This document shows, piece after piece, positions 23,553-31,915 of a DNA stretch of 33,544 nucleotides. The translations under genes were made by a program, and so were the position numbers. Source of the stretch: Bacillota bacterium (GTDB lineage Bacteria; Bacillota; Sulfobacillia; Sulfobacillales; Sulfobacillaceae); assembly GCA_021820485.1 (NCBI GenBank), contig JAKADO010000030.1, forward strand, positions 1 to 33,544, in the 5' to 3' direction. A model generated the notes under the pieces. The model saw nothing but the letters and a program-made list of their open reading frames with translations, did not search any database and was not told the origin of the DNA. The first letter of the stretch is position 1, and the number at the start of each line of letters is the position of its first letter.

Positions 23553-24504
23553 CACGTTCTGCCACCTTTCGCTGATAGAGAAACTGTGCGCACGCCAAGT
23601 CCTCGACCGCCAATCCCAACGACTTGAAGAGTGTAATCTCCTCCGGATCGGTTCTTCCGGGAAGACGGTCCGTCAAGAGATCCCCCAGTTCGCCGACCAG
23701 GTGGGCCGGACCGACCGCCCCCTCGGACAGGGGGATGAGATAGTCCCCAGCTTCCTGAAGCGCCGAGTCGCGACTGTCCACAAAAAGCCGGGCCGCGGCC
23801 ATCAGGGAGGAACTGAGTTCCCGGTCCCCGGCGCGGCACGCGCCCACCGCGTTGATATGCGCTCCGTCCTTCACGAATGCCCGTTCCAAAATGGGACGTG
23901 TGGACGCGGTGACGGTGCACACGATGTCGGCCGACCAAGCCGCCTCTTTGGGCGACTCGCATACCGTCACGGGAATTCCTGCGGATTCCTCCATCTCTGC
24001 CTTGAAGGCCATGGCACGCGCCTGATGCGGACCCCACACCCGCACAGCTTGAATGGCCCGCACCGCCTGCATCGCGGCCAAGTGGGTGCGCGCCTGGCGC
24101 CCGGTGCCCAAAAGGGCCAGCACCGAGGCGCTGGGGCTCGCCAAGAGCCGCGTCGCCAGAGCGCTCACCGCCGCCGTCCGCACCGCCGTGATGGCCTCCG
24201 CGTCAAATGCCCCGAGAGGCTCCCCCGTGGCTGCGTCAAAGAGCATGACCACCCCTTGATGCGACGGCAATCCACGCTCGCGATTGTCCGGAAAGACAGT
24301 AATGAGCTTGGCGCCCACCACTTCCGTGCGCGAAAGATATGCCGGCATCAGCCCAAAAAGATGCCCGTCCGGCAGCGGCACCACCGAACGCAGCGGCATG
24401 CGGGCCTCTCGCCGGGCCAGTTGCAGGAACGCCTCCTCCATGACGCCAATGCATTCCGACATGGAAAGACGCTGGGAGACTTCCTCGCCATCCATCATGA
24501 GCAT
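23530..24504 (-). CDS. Ornithine cyclodeaminase / mu-crystallin family protein
   Basis: This 324-residue NAD(P)-binding protein has the family's early R-M-P-L-R motif, KLITVFPDN (lysine near the active site), and SHQGVVMLFDAATGEPLGAFDAEAITAVRTAA. The Rossmann loop is LALLGTGRQA. Members cyclise ornithine to proline, reduce ketimines, make opine-type N-(1-carboxyalkyl) amino acids or act as alanine dehydrogenases. The exact reaction cannot be told. The start is ATG 24504 behind AGGTGG. It is the first gene of a unit followed by the M19 dipeptidase and CocE hydrolase. The 14-base context GAAAGGTGGCAGAA before its start is repeated before the dipeptidase gene. About 200 bases upstream hold its promoter, not identified. 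Confidence 0.87.
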   Translation of the reverse strand: MLMMDGEEVSQRLSMSECIGVMEEAFLQLARREARMPLRSVVPLPDGHLFGLMPAYLSRTEVVGAKLITVFPDNRERGLPSHQGVVMLFDAATGEPLGAFDAEAITAVRTAAVSALATRLLASPSASVLALLGTGRQARTHLAAMQAVRAIQAVRVWGPHQARAMAFKAEMEESAGIPVTVCESPKEAAWSADIVCTVTASTRPILERAFVKDGAHINAVGACRAGDRELSSSLMAAARLFVDSRDSALQEAGDYLIPLSEGAVGPAHLVGELGDLLTDRLPGRTDPEEITLFKSLGLAVEDLACAQFLYQRKVAERDDRRPGL

Positions 24505-24721
24505 CGCATTCTGCCACCTTTCCGTTCCCAACCTCACCTCCCGATACTTCGCCTTTTTTGGGCGAGCTCCTCCCACACTGCGACAGGATTGCCGGCCGCA
24601 TCCCTAGAGGGTCCGTTGCTTGGAATCACGGTAATTGCGGCCAATTTGTTGCATGACACGACAAAACTCGACATAATTTGACACAGGATTCCCAAACTGG
24701 AAGCACACCAAATAAAAAAGG

Positions 24722-24757
24722 CCATAATAAAGCCCCGACATCGCTTGATGTGGGGGT
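24722..24757 (-). terminator. Intrinsic terminator of the uracil-DNA glycosylase gene
   Basis: Minus strand CCCCCACATC (24756-24747), loop AAGC, GATGTCGGGG (24742-24733), then CTTTATTAT. The stem is ten positions with one C-C mismatch. It lies about 20 bases after the stop of the gene at 24776. Confidence 0.7.
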
Positions 24758-24775
24758 TTGGCGTCTATTCGCCGC

Positions 24776-25462
24776 TCATCGCTTGTCTGAGAGAAGGGTG
24801 CGAGCGCTGGCGAAGATGGCTCCCAGCATCTCTGGGGTGAGACGACCCGTCTGAGTGTTTTGGCGACTAGGGTGATATGAGGCGATGACGGTCATGCCGC
24901 CTGCCTCCGCCACCGCGCCATGGCCAAACACCCAGGAGGACGTTTCGAGACCGCGCTCCTTCAATTCCCGGCGCACCGCATCAAAGGCGAAACGTCCCAA
25001 CGCGACCACCACCTGGGGCTGAAGAATGGCAATCTCCTCATGGAGAAAGCGCGCACAGGCCCGGGCCTCTTCCGGGCTGGGGCGATTGTCGGGAGGCGCG
25101 CAGCGCACGGCGGATGTCACATAGGCATCGTGAAGCGCGAGGCCGTCGTCGGAGGCGTCGCTGCTGGGACGGTTGGCAAAGCCCGCTTCGTGAAGGGCTT
25201 TCATCAAAAAGCTGCCCGAGTCATCCCCGGTAAACATGCGGCCAGTGCGATTGGCGCCGTGGGCCGCCGGGGCCAATCCCACCACCAAGAGGCGGGCCTC
25301 GGGATCGCCGAACCCGGGTACGGGTCGTCCCCAATACACCTGATCGTGAAAACGGCGGACACGGTTTCGGGCCACGCTTTCCCGCCAATCCACAAGACGT
25401 GGGCAATCCCGGCAGTCCACCACTCCCCGGTTCATCGTCTGCAGCGCCGTCTCTCGCTCCAC
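24776..25462 (-). CDS. Family 5 uracil-DNA glycosylase (UdgB-like)
   Basis: This 228-residue DNA repair enzyme removes uracil (and often hypoxanthine) from DNA. It has the iron-sulfur cysteines CRDC near the start, with Cys in AVRCAPP and RACARF. Motif A is GLAPAAHGANRTGR, the GLAPAAHGxNRTGR form of family 5, which differs from the GEAPG motif of family 4. Motif B is YHPSRQNTQTG. Family 5 enzymes lack the usual Asp/Asn catalytic residue and are typical of thermophiles and actinobacteria. The start is GTG 25462 behind GGAGGGG. A terminator for the upstream gene lies only ~20 bases before it, so the gene needs its own promoter or read-through. Confidence 0.9.
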   Translation of the reverse strand: MERETALQTMNRGVVDCRDCPRLVDWRESVARNRVRRFHDQVYWGRPVPGFGDPEARLLVVGLAPAAHGANRTGRMFTGDDSGSFLMKALHEAGFANRPSSDASDDGLALHDAYVTSAVRCAPPDNRPSPEEARACARFLHEEIAILQPQVVVALGRFAFDAVRRELKERGLETSSWVFGHGAVAEAGGMTVIASYHPSRQNTQTGRLTPEMLGAIFASARTLLSDKR

Positions 25463-25482
25463 TTTGTGCCCCTCCTTCAACG

Positions 25483-25508
25483 AAAAAACCCCTTCCTCGC
25501 GGAAGGGG
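25483..25508 (-). terminator. Intrinsic terminator of the Bax1/YccA-like gene
   Basis: Minus strand CCCCTTCC, loop GCGA, GGAAGGGG, then TTTTTT. It is a perfect 8-bp stem between the stop of the gene at 25524 and the ribosome site of the glycosylase gene (about 25470-25477). The T-tract ends about six bases before that ribosome site. Confidence 0.85.
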
Positions 25509-25523
25509 CGCCGGCTCAGGCCT

Positions 25524-26189
25524 CTATCGGCGTCCGAGGCGCAGCAGGAACAAAAACAGGTTTACAATGTCAATCATGATGGAGACGGCCAGCACCACAG
25601 CCGCTCCCTCCATCGGCACAGCCCGCCCCCGCACCCGCATCAGCGAGAAGTCGACGATGAGGTAGCCAATGAAGATTAGCGTGCCAATCAGATTGTAGGC
25701 GCGGGACATGGCGATTCCGGTCAATCCCGGCACAATCCAGGAGAGGAGCGCCGTTGCCATCAGCATGAGCAGTCCCACGAAGAGCAAGGGAGCCAACCGC
25801 GAGAAGTCCCAAGGAATCCAGGACACCAGGCTTGCCGCAAACAACACCGCCACCAACAGAATGCCCAAGGTGGACCACAACAGCGGTCCTTGAGTGAGCG
25901 CCACGCTCCAAACCACCGGCCCCACCAGAAGGCCCATGCCGATGGCGACCACGGCGCCCCAAAAGAACGCCCGCCTGGCCGAAGCCATGTTGCGCCCCAC
26001 CAAGATGGTGCCGACGAGCGCGGCGGCAATCCCAACCCACATGCCCGCTTTCCCGGCCAGCGGCGAGACAAAGCCAGCTGCCGCCAAAATCAGCAGCAAC
26101 AGCGCCAAGAATCCCAGCGTACGGCCCATTAGGGAGCCGCGCACCCCATCCGATACCCGATATGCCACTGACGGCGAACGATTGGACAT
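25524..26189 (-). CDS. Bax inhibitor-1 / YccA family membrane protein
   Basis: This 221-residue integral membrane protein has about seven helices from residue ~26 to the C terminus. The last part carries IGTLIFIGYLIVDFSLMR, the family's sixth-seventh helix segment where an Asp pair forms the pH-sensing/calcium-leak site. One Asp (IVDFS) and one later (MIDIVNLFLFLLRL) are seen. The C-terminal LFLFLLRLGRR is the hallmark of BI-1/YetJ proteins (IYLDIINLFLxLLR). Bacterial members such as YetJ leak calcium; YccA modulates FtsH. The start is ATG 26189 behind GGAGGTG. A good promoter TTGACT-17-TATACC lies at 26224-26252. Confidence 0.85.
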   Translation of the reverse strand: MSNRSPSVAYRVSDGVRGSLMGRTLGFLALLLLILAAAGFVSPLAGKAGMWVGIAAALVGTILVGRNMASARRAFFWGAVVAIGMGLLVGPVVWSVALTQGPLLWSTLGILLVAVLFAASLVSWIPWDFSRLAPLLFVGLLMLMATALLSWIVPGLTGIAMSRAYNLIGTLIFIGYLIVDFSLMRVRGRAVPMEGAAVVLAVSIMIDIVNLFLFLLRLGRR

Positions 26190-26223
26190 ACTCACACCTC
26201 CGCCAACATCTCTATTCGTCCTC

Positions 26224-26252
26224 GGTATAGCATAAAAGTCAGAAAAAGTCAA
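26224..26252 (-). promoter_or_regulatory. Sigma-A type promoter of the BI-1/YccA-like gene
   Basis: Minus strand TTGACT (26252-26247), 17-base spacer, TATACC (26229-26224). The -35 matches five of six and the -10 four of six, at ideal spacing, about 35 bases before the start codon. This is the best promoter in the window. Confidence 0.65.
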
Positions 26253-26272
26253 AGCGGCTCAATGTGGAGAAA

Positions 26273-26290
26273 GGGTTGCGGGACCAACCC
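26273..26290. repeat. Inverted repeat in the divergent promoter region
   Basis: GGGTTG (26273-26278), CGGGAC, CAACCC (26285-26290), followed by CCGTT TT AACGG (26289-26300). Two adjoining small hairpins or operator-like palindromes lie upstream of the + gene at 26336 and about 20 bases from the - promoter at 26224-26252. They may be operators controlling both directions. Confidence 0.4.
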
Positions 26291-26335
26291 GTTTTAACGG
26301 ACAATAAACCTATCCGAGCAAAGGAGGACGGGACG

Positions 26336-26722
26336 GTGGGAGACGCGCTCTCGTTTGACGTGCTAGCCGCCAGCCTGCGCCAGGACACGCGCGATTTGGC
26401 CGTGTTCAGCGAAGTCTTGGCCAAGAAATTGGAGCAGGCAGTGCCCAACTGGGTGCGGGTCGAGCGGCAAGGCGGCCTCTTCCAAAAGAATCCGGTGGTG
26501 CGCCGCGTCGTAATCACGTTTGAACCATGGCAATACGTGCTGGAAAGTCAGCGTGGCCGGGTCAACGTCACGCGCGTGAAAATGGTGCGCGGCGTGGCCA
26601 TTAAGACCGAACCCATGGATTTGCATCCCTGGATTAACGCGGTGTCCGAAGAACTGATGCGCATTGCGAGTCAGGAATCGGCGGCCCGGGAATCCTTAGA
26701 ACGCTTCTTACTCGATTCGTAA
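26336..26722 (+). CDS. Conserved-looking small protein, unknown function
   Basis: This 128-residue soluble protein has regular amphipathic sequence: helices near LSFDVLAASLRQDTRDLAVFSEVLAKKLEQAVP, then beta-rich WVRVERQ...RRVVITFEPWQYVLESQRGRVNVTRVKMVRGVAIKTEP, and a final helix EELMRIASQES. The balanced charge and segment pattern look real, but I know no family. The start is GTG 26336 behind AAAGGAGGA (nine-base spacing). It precedes the trans-sulfuration genes by 23 bases on the same strand and is probably co-transcribed with them. It is divergent from the BI-1 gene. Confidence 0.65.
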   Translation: MGDALSFDVLAASLRQDTRDLAVFSEVLAKKLEQAVPNWVRVERQGGLFQKNPVVRRVVITFEPWQYVLESQRGRVNVTRVKMVRGVAIKTEPMDLHPWINAVSEELMRIASQESAARESLERFLLDS

Positions 26723-26745
26723 ATACGATGGAAAGAGGGATCCGC

Positions 26746-27903
26746 GTGAAACGCAACCGCCTCCATCCGGAGAGCATCGCGGTGCATATCGGCGTGGGAC
26801 AAGACCCCCTGTACGGCGCTGTGAGCACCCCCATCTACCAAACCGTGACCTATCAGCATCCCGGGCAGGAATTGGGCCGCTACGACTATTCACGCACCGA
26901 AAATCCCACCCGGACCCCGCTGGCCGAAGGCTTGGCGGCTCTGGAAGGCGGAGCCGGCGCCTCCTTGTTTTCCTCCGGCATGGCCGCCATTGTGGCCCTA
27001 TTCCACTTGCTGAAGCAAGGCGACCACGTGGTGCTGACCGAAGACTTGTATGGCGGCACTTATCGAGTCTTGGTGGACGTGTTTGACCACTTCGGCCTCG
27101 AATACACCTTTGTGGACACCCGTGACCTCACCGTCCTTGAGGCGGCCATTCGGCCGCAGACGCGGCTCATCTTTCTGGAATCGCCCTCCAATCCGCTGCT
27201 CATGGTGACCGACATCCGCGCCGTGAGCCGGCTGGCCCGCCAGCACAACATTTGGCTGGCCGTGGACAACACCTTTATGACAGCGCTCCGGCAACGGCCG
27301 ATCGACCTCGGGGCGGACTTCGTCGTCTACAGCGCGACCAAGTATTTGGCCGGCCACAATGATGTCCTAGCCGGCGCCTTGGTGAGCCAAGACCCGGATT
27401 TGGCAGTGCGGGTCGCCGCGCTCGCCAACACAACCGGGGGCGTGCTGGCGCCATTTGATGCCTGGCTGGTGATGCGCGGCATCAAAACACTGGCCGTTCG
27501 CCTCGATCGCCAGGAGGCCAACGCCCAGGCCATCGCCGCTTTTCTGGCGGAGCATCCGGCCGTCGAACGGGTCTTCTATCCCGGACTGGCCGGGCACGCG
27601 GGCCATGCGCTCCATCGCGACCAAACCACGGGTCCGGGCGCCATGGTGTCGTTTCAGTTGAAGGACCGGGACCGCCACGCGGATATGATGAATGCCTTGC
27701 ATTTGGTGCTGCCCGCGGTGTCCTTGGGTGGCACGGAATCGCTGATTACCCATCCCTTTACGGAAACCCATCGCGAATTTCCCGAAGAGATTCGCCTGAC
27801 ACTCGGCATTCACCCGGGTCTGATGCGCCTGTCGGTTGGCCTTGAGAACGTGGATGACCTCATTGACGATCTGGGACAAGCGTTGGACTCCTTGAAAGGA
27901 TAG
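26746..27903 (+). CDS. Cys/Met metabolism PLP enzyme (MetI / cystathionine gamma-synthase type)
   Basis: This 385-residue PLP enzyme of the trans-sulfuration family has DYSRTENPTR (cofactor phosphate/tyrosine region) and FSSGMAA. The catalytic-lysine block is YSATKYLAGHNDVLAGA, and the C-terminal substrate-binding RLSVGLEN is present. These enzymes make cystathionine or homocysteine from acyl-homoserine, or cleave sulfur amino acids. Resemblance is strongest to MetI-like cystathionine gamma-synthases/O-acetylhomoserine lyases, but sequence alone does not settle it. The start is GTG 26746 behind AGAGGG; ATG 26728 has no ribosome site. It is paired with a second family member seven bases after its stop, as in the Bacillus metI-metC pair. 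No S-box riboswitch is visible upstream. Confidence 0.87.
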   Translation: MKRNRLHPESIAVHIGVGQDPLYGAVSTPIYQTVTYQHPGQELGRYDYSRTENPTRTPLAEGLAALEGGAGASLFSSGMAAIVALFHLLKQGDHVVLTEDLYGGTYRVLVDVFDHFGLEYTFVDTRDLTVLEAAIRPQTRLIFLESPSNPLLMVTDIRAVSRLARQHNIWLAVDNTFMTALRQRPIDLGADFVVYSATKYLAGHNDVLAGALVSQDPDLAVRVAALANTTGGVLAPFDAWLVMRGIKTLAVRLDRQEANAQAIAAFLAEHPAVERVFYPGLAGHAGHALHRDQTTGPGAMVSFQLKDRDRHADMMNALHLVLPAVSLGGTESLITHPFTETHREFPEEIRLTLGIHPGLMRLSVGLENVDDLIDDLGQALDSLKG

Positions 27904-27909
27904 AAGACC

Positions 27910-29070
27910 ATGGACGATAAAGACCAGAAGACACGGTTCGTACATACCGGGCAGGAGATCGACCGCGCCACCCAAGCCGTGGTGCCGCCCGTCTACCGGG
28001 CCACCACCTATCACCAAGCCGACCCGTGGAATCCGCCCCGCTTTGATTACGCGCGGTCCGGCAACCCCACCCGGCAAGCGCTGGAGGATGCCCTGGCAGA
28101 GCTCGAGGGCGGAGTTCGCGGATTCGCCTTCGGATCCGGCATGTCGGCGTTGACGGCAGCCTTCCTCCTATTTTCCGCAGGCGACCACCTCATCATTACC
28201 CGGGATTGCCAAGGCGGCACGCAGCGGGTGCTGCGGGGCGTCTTCAGCCGTTTCGGCATTGAGGTCAGCTACGTGGACACCGACGACTTGGATGAGGTGG
28301 AGCAGAGCCTGAAGCCCAATACCAAGGCCGTACTGGTGGAGAATTTCTCCAATCCCTTCCTGCGCGTGACCGACATCGGGCTCGTCGCGGAGTGGGCGCA
28401 CGCGCACGACCTCTTGGTGCTGGTGGACAACACCTTCATCACCCCATATCTCCAGCAGCCGCTCAAGTTGGGGGTGGACTTGGTGATTCACTCCGCCACC
28501 AAAATGATTTCCGGCCATTCGGACGTCACTGCCGGGGTCTCGGTGGCCCGAACCCGGGAATTGGCCGATCGCCTCTATTTCGTCCAGAACTCGTGTGGCC
28601 TGGCTTTGCCGCCGGACGACTCATACTGGGCGTTTCGGGGATTGAAAACCTTGCCGGTCCGCATGGAGCAAGCCCAAGCCAGCGCCATGAAGCTGGCCGA
28701 GGCTCTGACAACCATGCCGGAAGTCACCGCCGTCTATTATCCCGGGCTTCCCCAGCACCCCGGTCATGACACCGCCCAGCGCACAGTGGCGGGATTCGGG
28801 CAGATGCTCACCTTCCGGCTGGCCCAACCCTTCTGGGTCCCCAACATGGTCAAGCACTTTCAATTCGCCATGGTCGGAGCGGGCTTCGGAGGCACAGAGA
28901 CCATTGTCTCCCTGCCGGAACTGCACTGCCATGCGGCGCTCACCCCGAATGAACGCACCGACCGATCCATCACACCAGATGTGGTGCGCGTCTCGGTCGG
29001 TCTGGAAAATGCTCAGGACATCATTCACGAGTTTCAGCACGCCATTCGCGCGGCTAGTCAGGAAGGCTAG
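27910..29070 (+). CDS. Cys/Met metabolism PLP enzyme (MetC / cystathionine beta-lyase type)
   Basis: This 386-residue trans-sulfuration enzyme, second of a tandem pair, has FDYARSGNPTR, FGSGMSA, the catalytic lysine in HSATKMISGHSDVTAGV, and the C-terminal RVSVGLEN. It resembles the first enzyme throughout, so the two arose by duplication. The MetC-like partner usually cleaves cystathionine to homocysteine; the reaction is inferred from the pairing. The start ATG 27910 has GAAAGGA about ten bases upstream, inside the end of the first gene. The stop (TAG 29068-29070) overlaps the stop of the convergent acyl-CoA synthetase gene within CTAG, and no terminator is visible between. Confidence 0.87.
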   Translation: MDDKDQKTRFVHTGQEIDRATQAVVPPVYRATTYHQADPWNPPRFDYARSGNPTRQALEDALAELEGGVRGFAFGSGMSALTAAFLLFSAGDHLIITRDCQGGTQRVLRGVFSRFGIEVSYVDTDDLDEVEQSLKPNTKAVLVENFSNPFLRVTDIGLVAEWAHAHDLLVLVDNTFITPYLQQPLKLGVDLVIHSATKMISGHSDVTAGVSVARTRELADRLYFVQNSCGLALPPDDSYWAFRGLKTLPVRMEQAQASAMKLAEALTTMPEVTAVYYPGLPQHPGHDTAQRTVAGFGQMLTFRLAQPFWVPNMVKHFQFAMVGAGFGGTETIVSLPELHCHAALTPNERTDRSITPDVVRVSVGLENAQDIIHEFQHAIRAASQEG

Positions 29071-30590
29071 CCGTTCGGGTGGGCCTTCAACCAGGCGTCC
29101 CGCGCCAGACGACGCACCACCTTGGCCGCAGGTCCCATGGGAAGTTCCTCCACCACGTCAATGACAAAGGGACGCTTGTAGTCGGCGAGCTCATTGCGGC
29201 AAAGCTCCTCCAACGCCGGCACATCGACCGTCTTCCCCTCGCGCGGCACCACCATGGCGACCACACGCTCCCCGCGGCGCGGGTCGGGAATGCCCACCAC
29301 CGCCGCCAGCGCCACCGACGGGTGGCTTAGGAGCACATTCTCCACCTCGGTGGGATAGACATTTTCCCCCGCCACAATAATCATGTCCTTCTTGCGATCC
29401 ACCAGGTACAAGACACCGTCCGAGGTCAAATAGCCCATGTCGCCGACCGTCAGGAATCCATCCGGCGTAAACGCCTCGTGGGTGGCCTGAGGATTTTGCC
29501 AGTATTCCGTCATCAGGGACGGGCCGCGGATGTATACTTCGCCCACGGTTCCGGGCGGCACCGACTCGCCATTCTCGCCCACAATGCGGATTTCCTGGCC
29601 AATGGCCGGATACCCCACCGACCCGAGAATGCCGCCCAATTCATGCCGAATGGTGGTGGCGGCGCCATACTCGGTTGATCCGTACACGTCATAGAGCTCC
29701 ACATTGGGAAATCCGCGAATCAACCGATCCCGCAAGGTGGAGTCCAGGGGAGCCGAAGAGGTCATCATCACGCGGAGCGATTCCGGATCGATTTTCCCCT
29801 GTTCCACCGCGTCCGCCAAAAAGGTGAGCAGACTGGGCACAAACATGCTGTAGGTCACCTTATGGTCGTTCATCTCCTGAATCACATGACCGGGATGAAA
29901 GGCGCGGTGCGGGTAGATGACGCAGGTCGCGCCGACGGCCATGGAGAGGGTGACAAACCACATCGAGTTGACATGAAACATGGGAAGAATGGCAAATCCC
30001 ACGTCGTGGGGCGTAATGCCCAGTTCAGACACCAGCGAAAGAGCAATGATGATATTGCTGAAGTGCGACCGGACTGCGCCTTTGGGCTTTCCGGTCGTCC
30101 CGGAGGTGTAGACAATCACCCAGGGATCTGTCTCTCGCACGGGAATCGCCGGAGACTCGCTCGACTGCGCGTCGCAAATGGCATCCCAATCCCGCGCGCC
30201 ATCCTCATATCCGCCCGTATAGAATACCGGCATGGCGCCCGCCGCCTGATTGAGCATCGGCGCCAGTTCCCGATCCGCCAGCATCATGGAGACTTTCGCA
30301 TCTTGAATGGCATAAAGAATTTCACCGGGCTGCCAGCGCAGGTTAATCGGCACCCCCGCCAATCCGGCCTTGGCCAGGCCAAAATAGGCTTCCGCCATGG
30401 CCAGGCCGTTCGGCAAGAGCATAGCCACCCGATCCCCCGGTTTCAGCCCTTGGGCCAAAAACGCATGCGCCATGCGGTTGGCCCGTTCGTTCAACTGGCG
30501 GTAGGTCAACTGCCGCTCCCCGAAGATGAGCGCCGGCTTATCCTTATGGCGCCGCGCCGACCCCTCCAACGCTTGTCCAACAGTTAGCAT
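29067..30590 (-). CDS. Acyl-CoA synthetase (AMP-forming), fatty-acid ligase type
   Basis: This 507-residue class I adenylate-forming enzyme activates a carboxylic acid with ATP and joins it to CoA. The P-loop-like motif is VYTSGTTGKPKGAV (about 162-175). Further motifs are YGSTEYG (A5), GYLTSDGVLYLVDRKKDMI (A7-A8), ENVYPTEVE, and the C-terminal catalytic lysine in MGPAAKVVRR (a variant of the usual RTxxGKxxR). All core motifs are present. The specificity, probably a medium- or long-chain or aromatic acid, cannot be told. The start ATG 30590 lies behind GGGGAGCGGG. It shares its stop region with the convergent metC-like gene. The next gene upstream is a flippase, ending 55 bases away. Confidence 0.9.
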   Translation of the reverse strand: MLTVGQALEGSARRHKDKPALIFGERQLTYRQLNERANRMAHAFLAQGLKPGDRVAMLLPNGLAMAEAYFGLAKAGLAGVPINLRWQPGEILYAIQDAKVSMMLADRELAPMLNQAAGAMPVFYTGGYEDGARDWDAICDAQSSESPAIPVRETDPWVIVYTSGTTGKPKGAVRSHFSNIIIALSLVSELGITPHDVGFAILPMFHVNSMWFVTLSMAVGATCVIYPHRAFHPGHVIQEMNDHKVTYSMFVPSLLTFLADAVEQGKIDPESLRVMMTSSAPLDSTLRDRLIRGFPNVELYDVYGSTEYGAATTIRHELGGILGSVGYPAIGQEIRIVGENGESVPPGTVGEVYIRGPSLMTEYWQNPQATHEAFTPDGFLTVGDMGYLTSDGVLYLVDRKKDMIIVAGENVYPTEVENVLLSHPSVALAAVVGIPDPRRGERVVAMVVPREGKTVDVPALEELCRNELADYKRPFVIDVVEELPMGPAAKVVRRLARDAWLKAHPNG

Positions 30591-30645
30591 GATTCCCGCT
30601 CCCCAAAAGAGATTTTCAGATCATCCGGGGCTCCTGACACGCCGA

Positions 30646-31881
30646 TTAGGGTTCGACCCGGCGCCTGACGCCCCCGCGACGGCGAGACCAAACTTCCAGC
30701 GCCACCATCATGACCACCGTGGCCAAGAGCACCGCCATCATGGTGTTCGTGGTAGCGCGGACAAATCCGCCCACGCTGTGCGATCGGGCCAAACGCCAAA
30801 TCCAATACACCAGTCCGATCCCGGTGGTGACAATCGCTTCCCACCGCTTCAGTGCCACCGAATACAACATGGCAATATTGATGAGTCCCAACGCTATCAT
30901 ACCCCATCCATAATAGGGGAGCCATGCGACCACTGGGATAAAGTGGAGTCCCAAAACAGTCAGCACCACCCAGCGGCCGCGGGTGATGAAGACCGCTTGA
31001 GCGGCCAGGGCAATGCCGCCATAGACGGCGGTGGTGGTCCCCAAAAATCGCAGCCGCTTTTCCGGGTCCGCAATCGCGGACGTCAGCATGACGGTGCCGA
31101 AACTGCCCGAAATGAACTGCACGGTATGGCCGATGGTGGCTAGGCCGTTGAACCGGCCAGCGGCGATCGGCCCCAACGAATGCTTGGCCATGAGCCCGTC
31201 GGAGATGGCTAAGAAGACGTTGATGACGCCGACCACGGCGGTACCCGAAATGACATCAGCCTTGGAAGGCTCGCCTACCAAAGGCGCCCGCGCGGCCAAT
31301 CCGCGGCTGGCCATAAAGGCCACAAACGCGGCGACGCTCTCCAAAAGGCCCACCGAAAACAAGGGAAAGAAATGGAGAAACGCGGCAATGGCCGCGGCAA
31401 TCACTCGGAAACCCGTAATCAAGACCGTGAGAAGTCCGACCCAGAGGTACCAACGCACGCGCTGCAGGATCCCGAAGTTGGCTGCCAGCGCCAACGACGG
31501 CACAACCTCCAGCGTAAACACCACCATGAGAATGGGGCTCACGTGCAGGGCCCGCCCCAGCGGTCGTGAAAACAGCATTAGCGCCAGCCAAATGCCCACT
31601 CCCCCGCCCCAAAGCCATAAGGACTCCCGTCTCCCCGCGCCACCCGTGCGTCGGCCCAGGCGGGTGTAGAGCAGCGTAATCACCGGTCCAGGCAACACCA
31701 GAAAGGACGTCACGTTCAAGAAGGTGGTCAAGTCCCCGTATTGGCCGGGCCCCAGCACGTGGGCCAGCACGACGTGGTACAAATAGTTGAACACTCCGGC
31801 AATCAATGAAGCGGCCCCGAATATCACATTGTCCTTCCAGAACTCCCGCGACTTCGCAAGGACCCCTCCCTCGTGGCTCAA
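30646..31881 (-). CDS. Polysaccharide/lipid flippase (MOP superfamily, Wzx-like)
   Basis: This 411-residue integral membrane protein has about 12 helices. It opens with FWKDNVIFGAASLIAGVFNYLYHVVLAHVLGPGQYG, the typical first helix and GP..YG motif of oligosaccharide flippases. It should move lipid-linked sugars across the membrane. The only upstream ATG (31965) lies before an intrinsic terminator (31916-31949) and lacks a ribosome site, so I chose TTG 31881, behind ACGGAG. A GTG at FWKDN-V is a second option. The gene has no glycosyltransferase neighbours here, so the substrate is open. It precedes the acyl-CoA synthetase gene on the same strand. Confidence 0.75.
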   Translation of the reverse strand: MSHEGGVLAKSREFWKDNVIFGAASLIAGVFNYLYHVVLAHVLGPGQYGDLTTFLNVTSFLVLPGPVITLLYTRLGRRTGGAGRRESLWLWGGGVGIWLALMLFSRPLGRALHVSPILMVVFTLEVVPSLALAANFGILQRVRWYLWVGLLTVLITGFRVIAAAIAAFLHFFPLFSVGLLESVAAFVAFMASRGLAARAPLVGEPSKADVISGTAVVGVINVFLAISDGLMAKHSLGPIAAGRFNGLATIGHTVQFISGSFGTVMLTSAIADPEKRLRFLGTTTAVYGGIALAAQAVFITRGRWVVLTVLGLHFIPVVAWLPYYGWGMIALGLINIAMLYSVALKRWEAIVTTGIGLVYWIWRLARSHSVGGFVRATTNTMMAVLLATVVMMVALEVWSRRRGGVRRRVEP

Positions 31882-31915
31882 TGCGAGCTCCGTCCTCAGT
31901 GTTGCCGCTTTGCGC

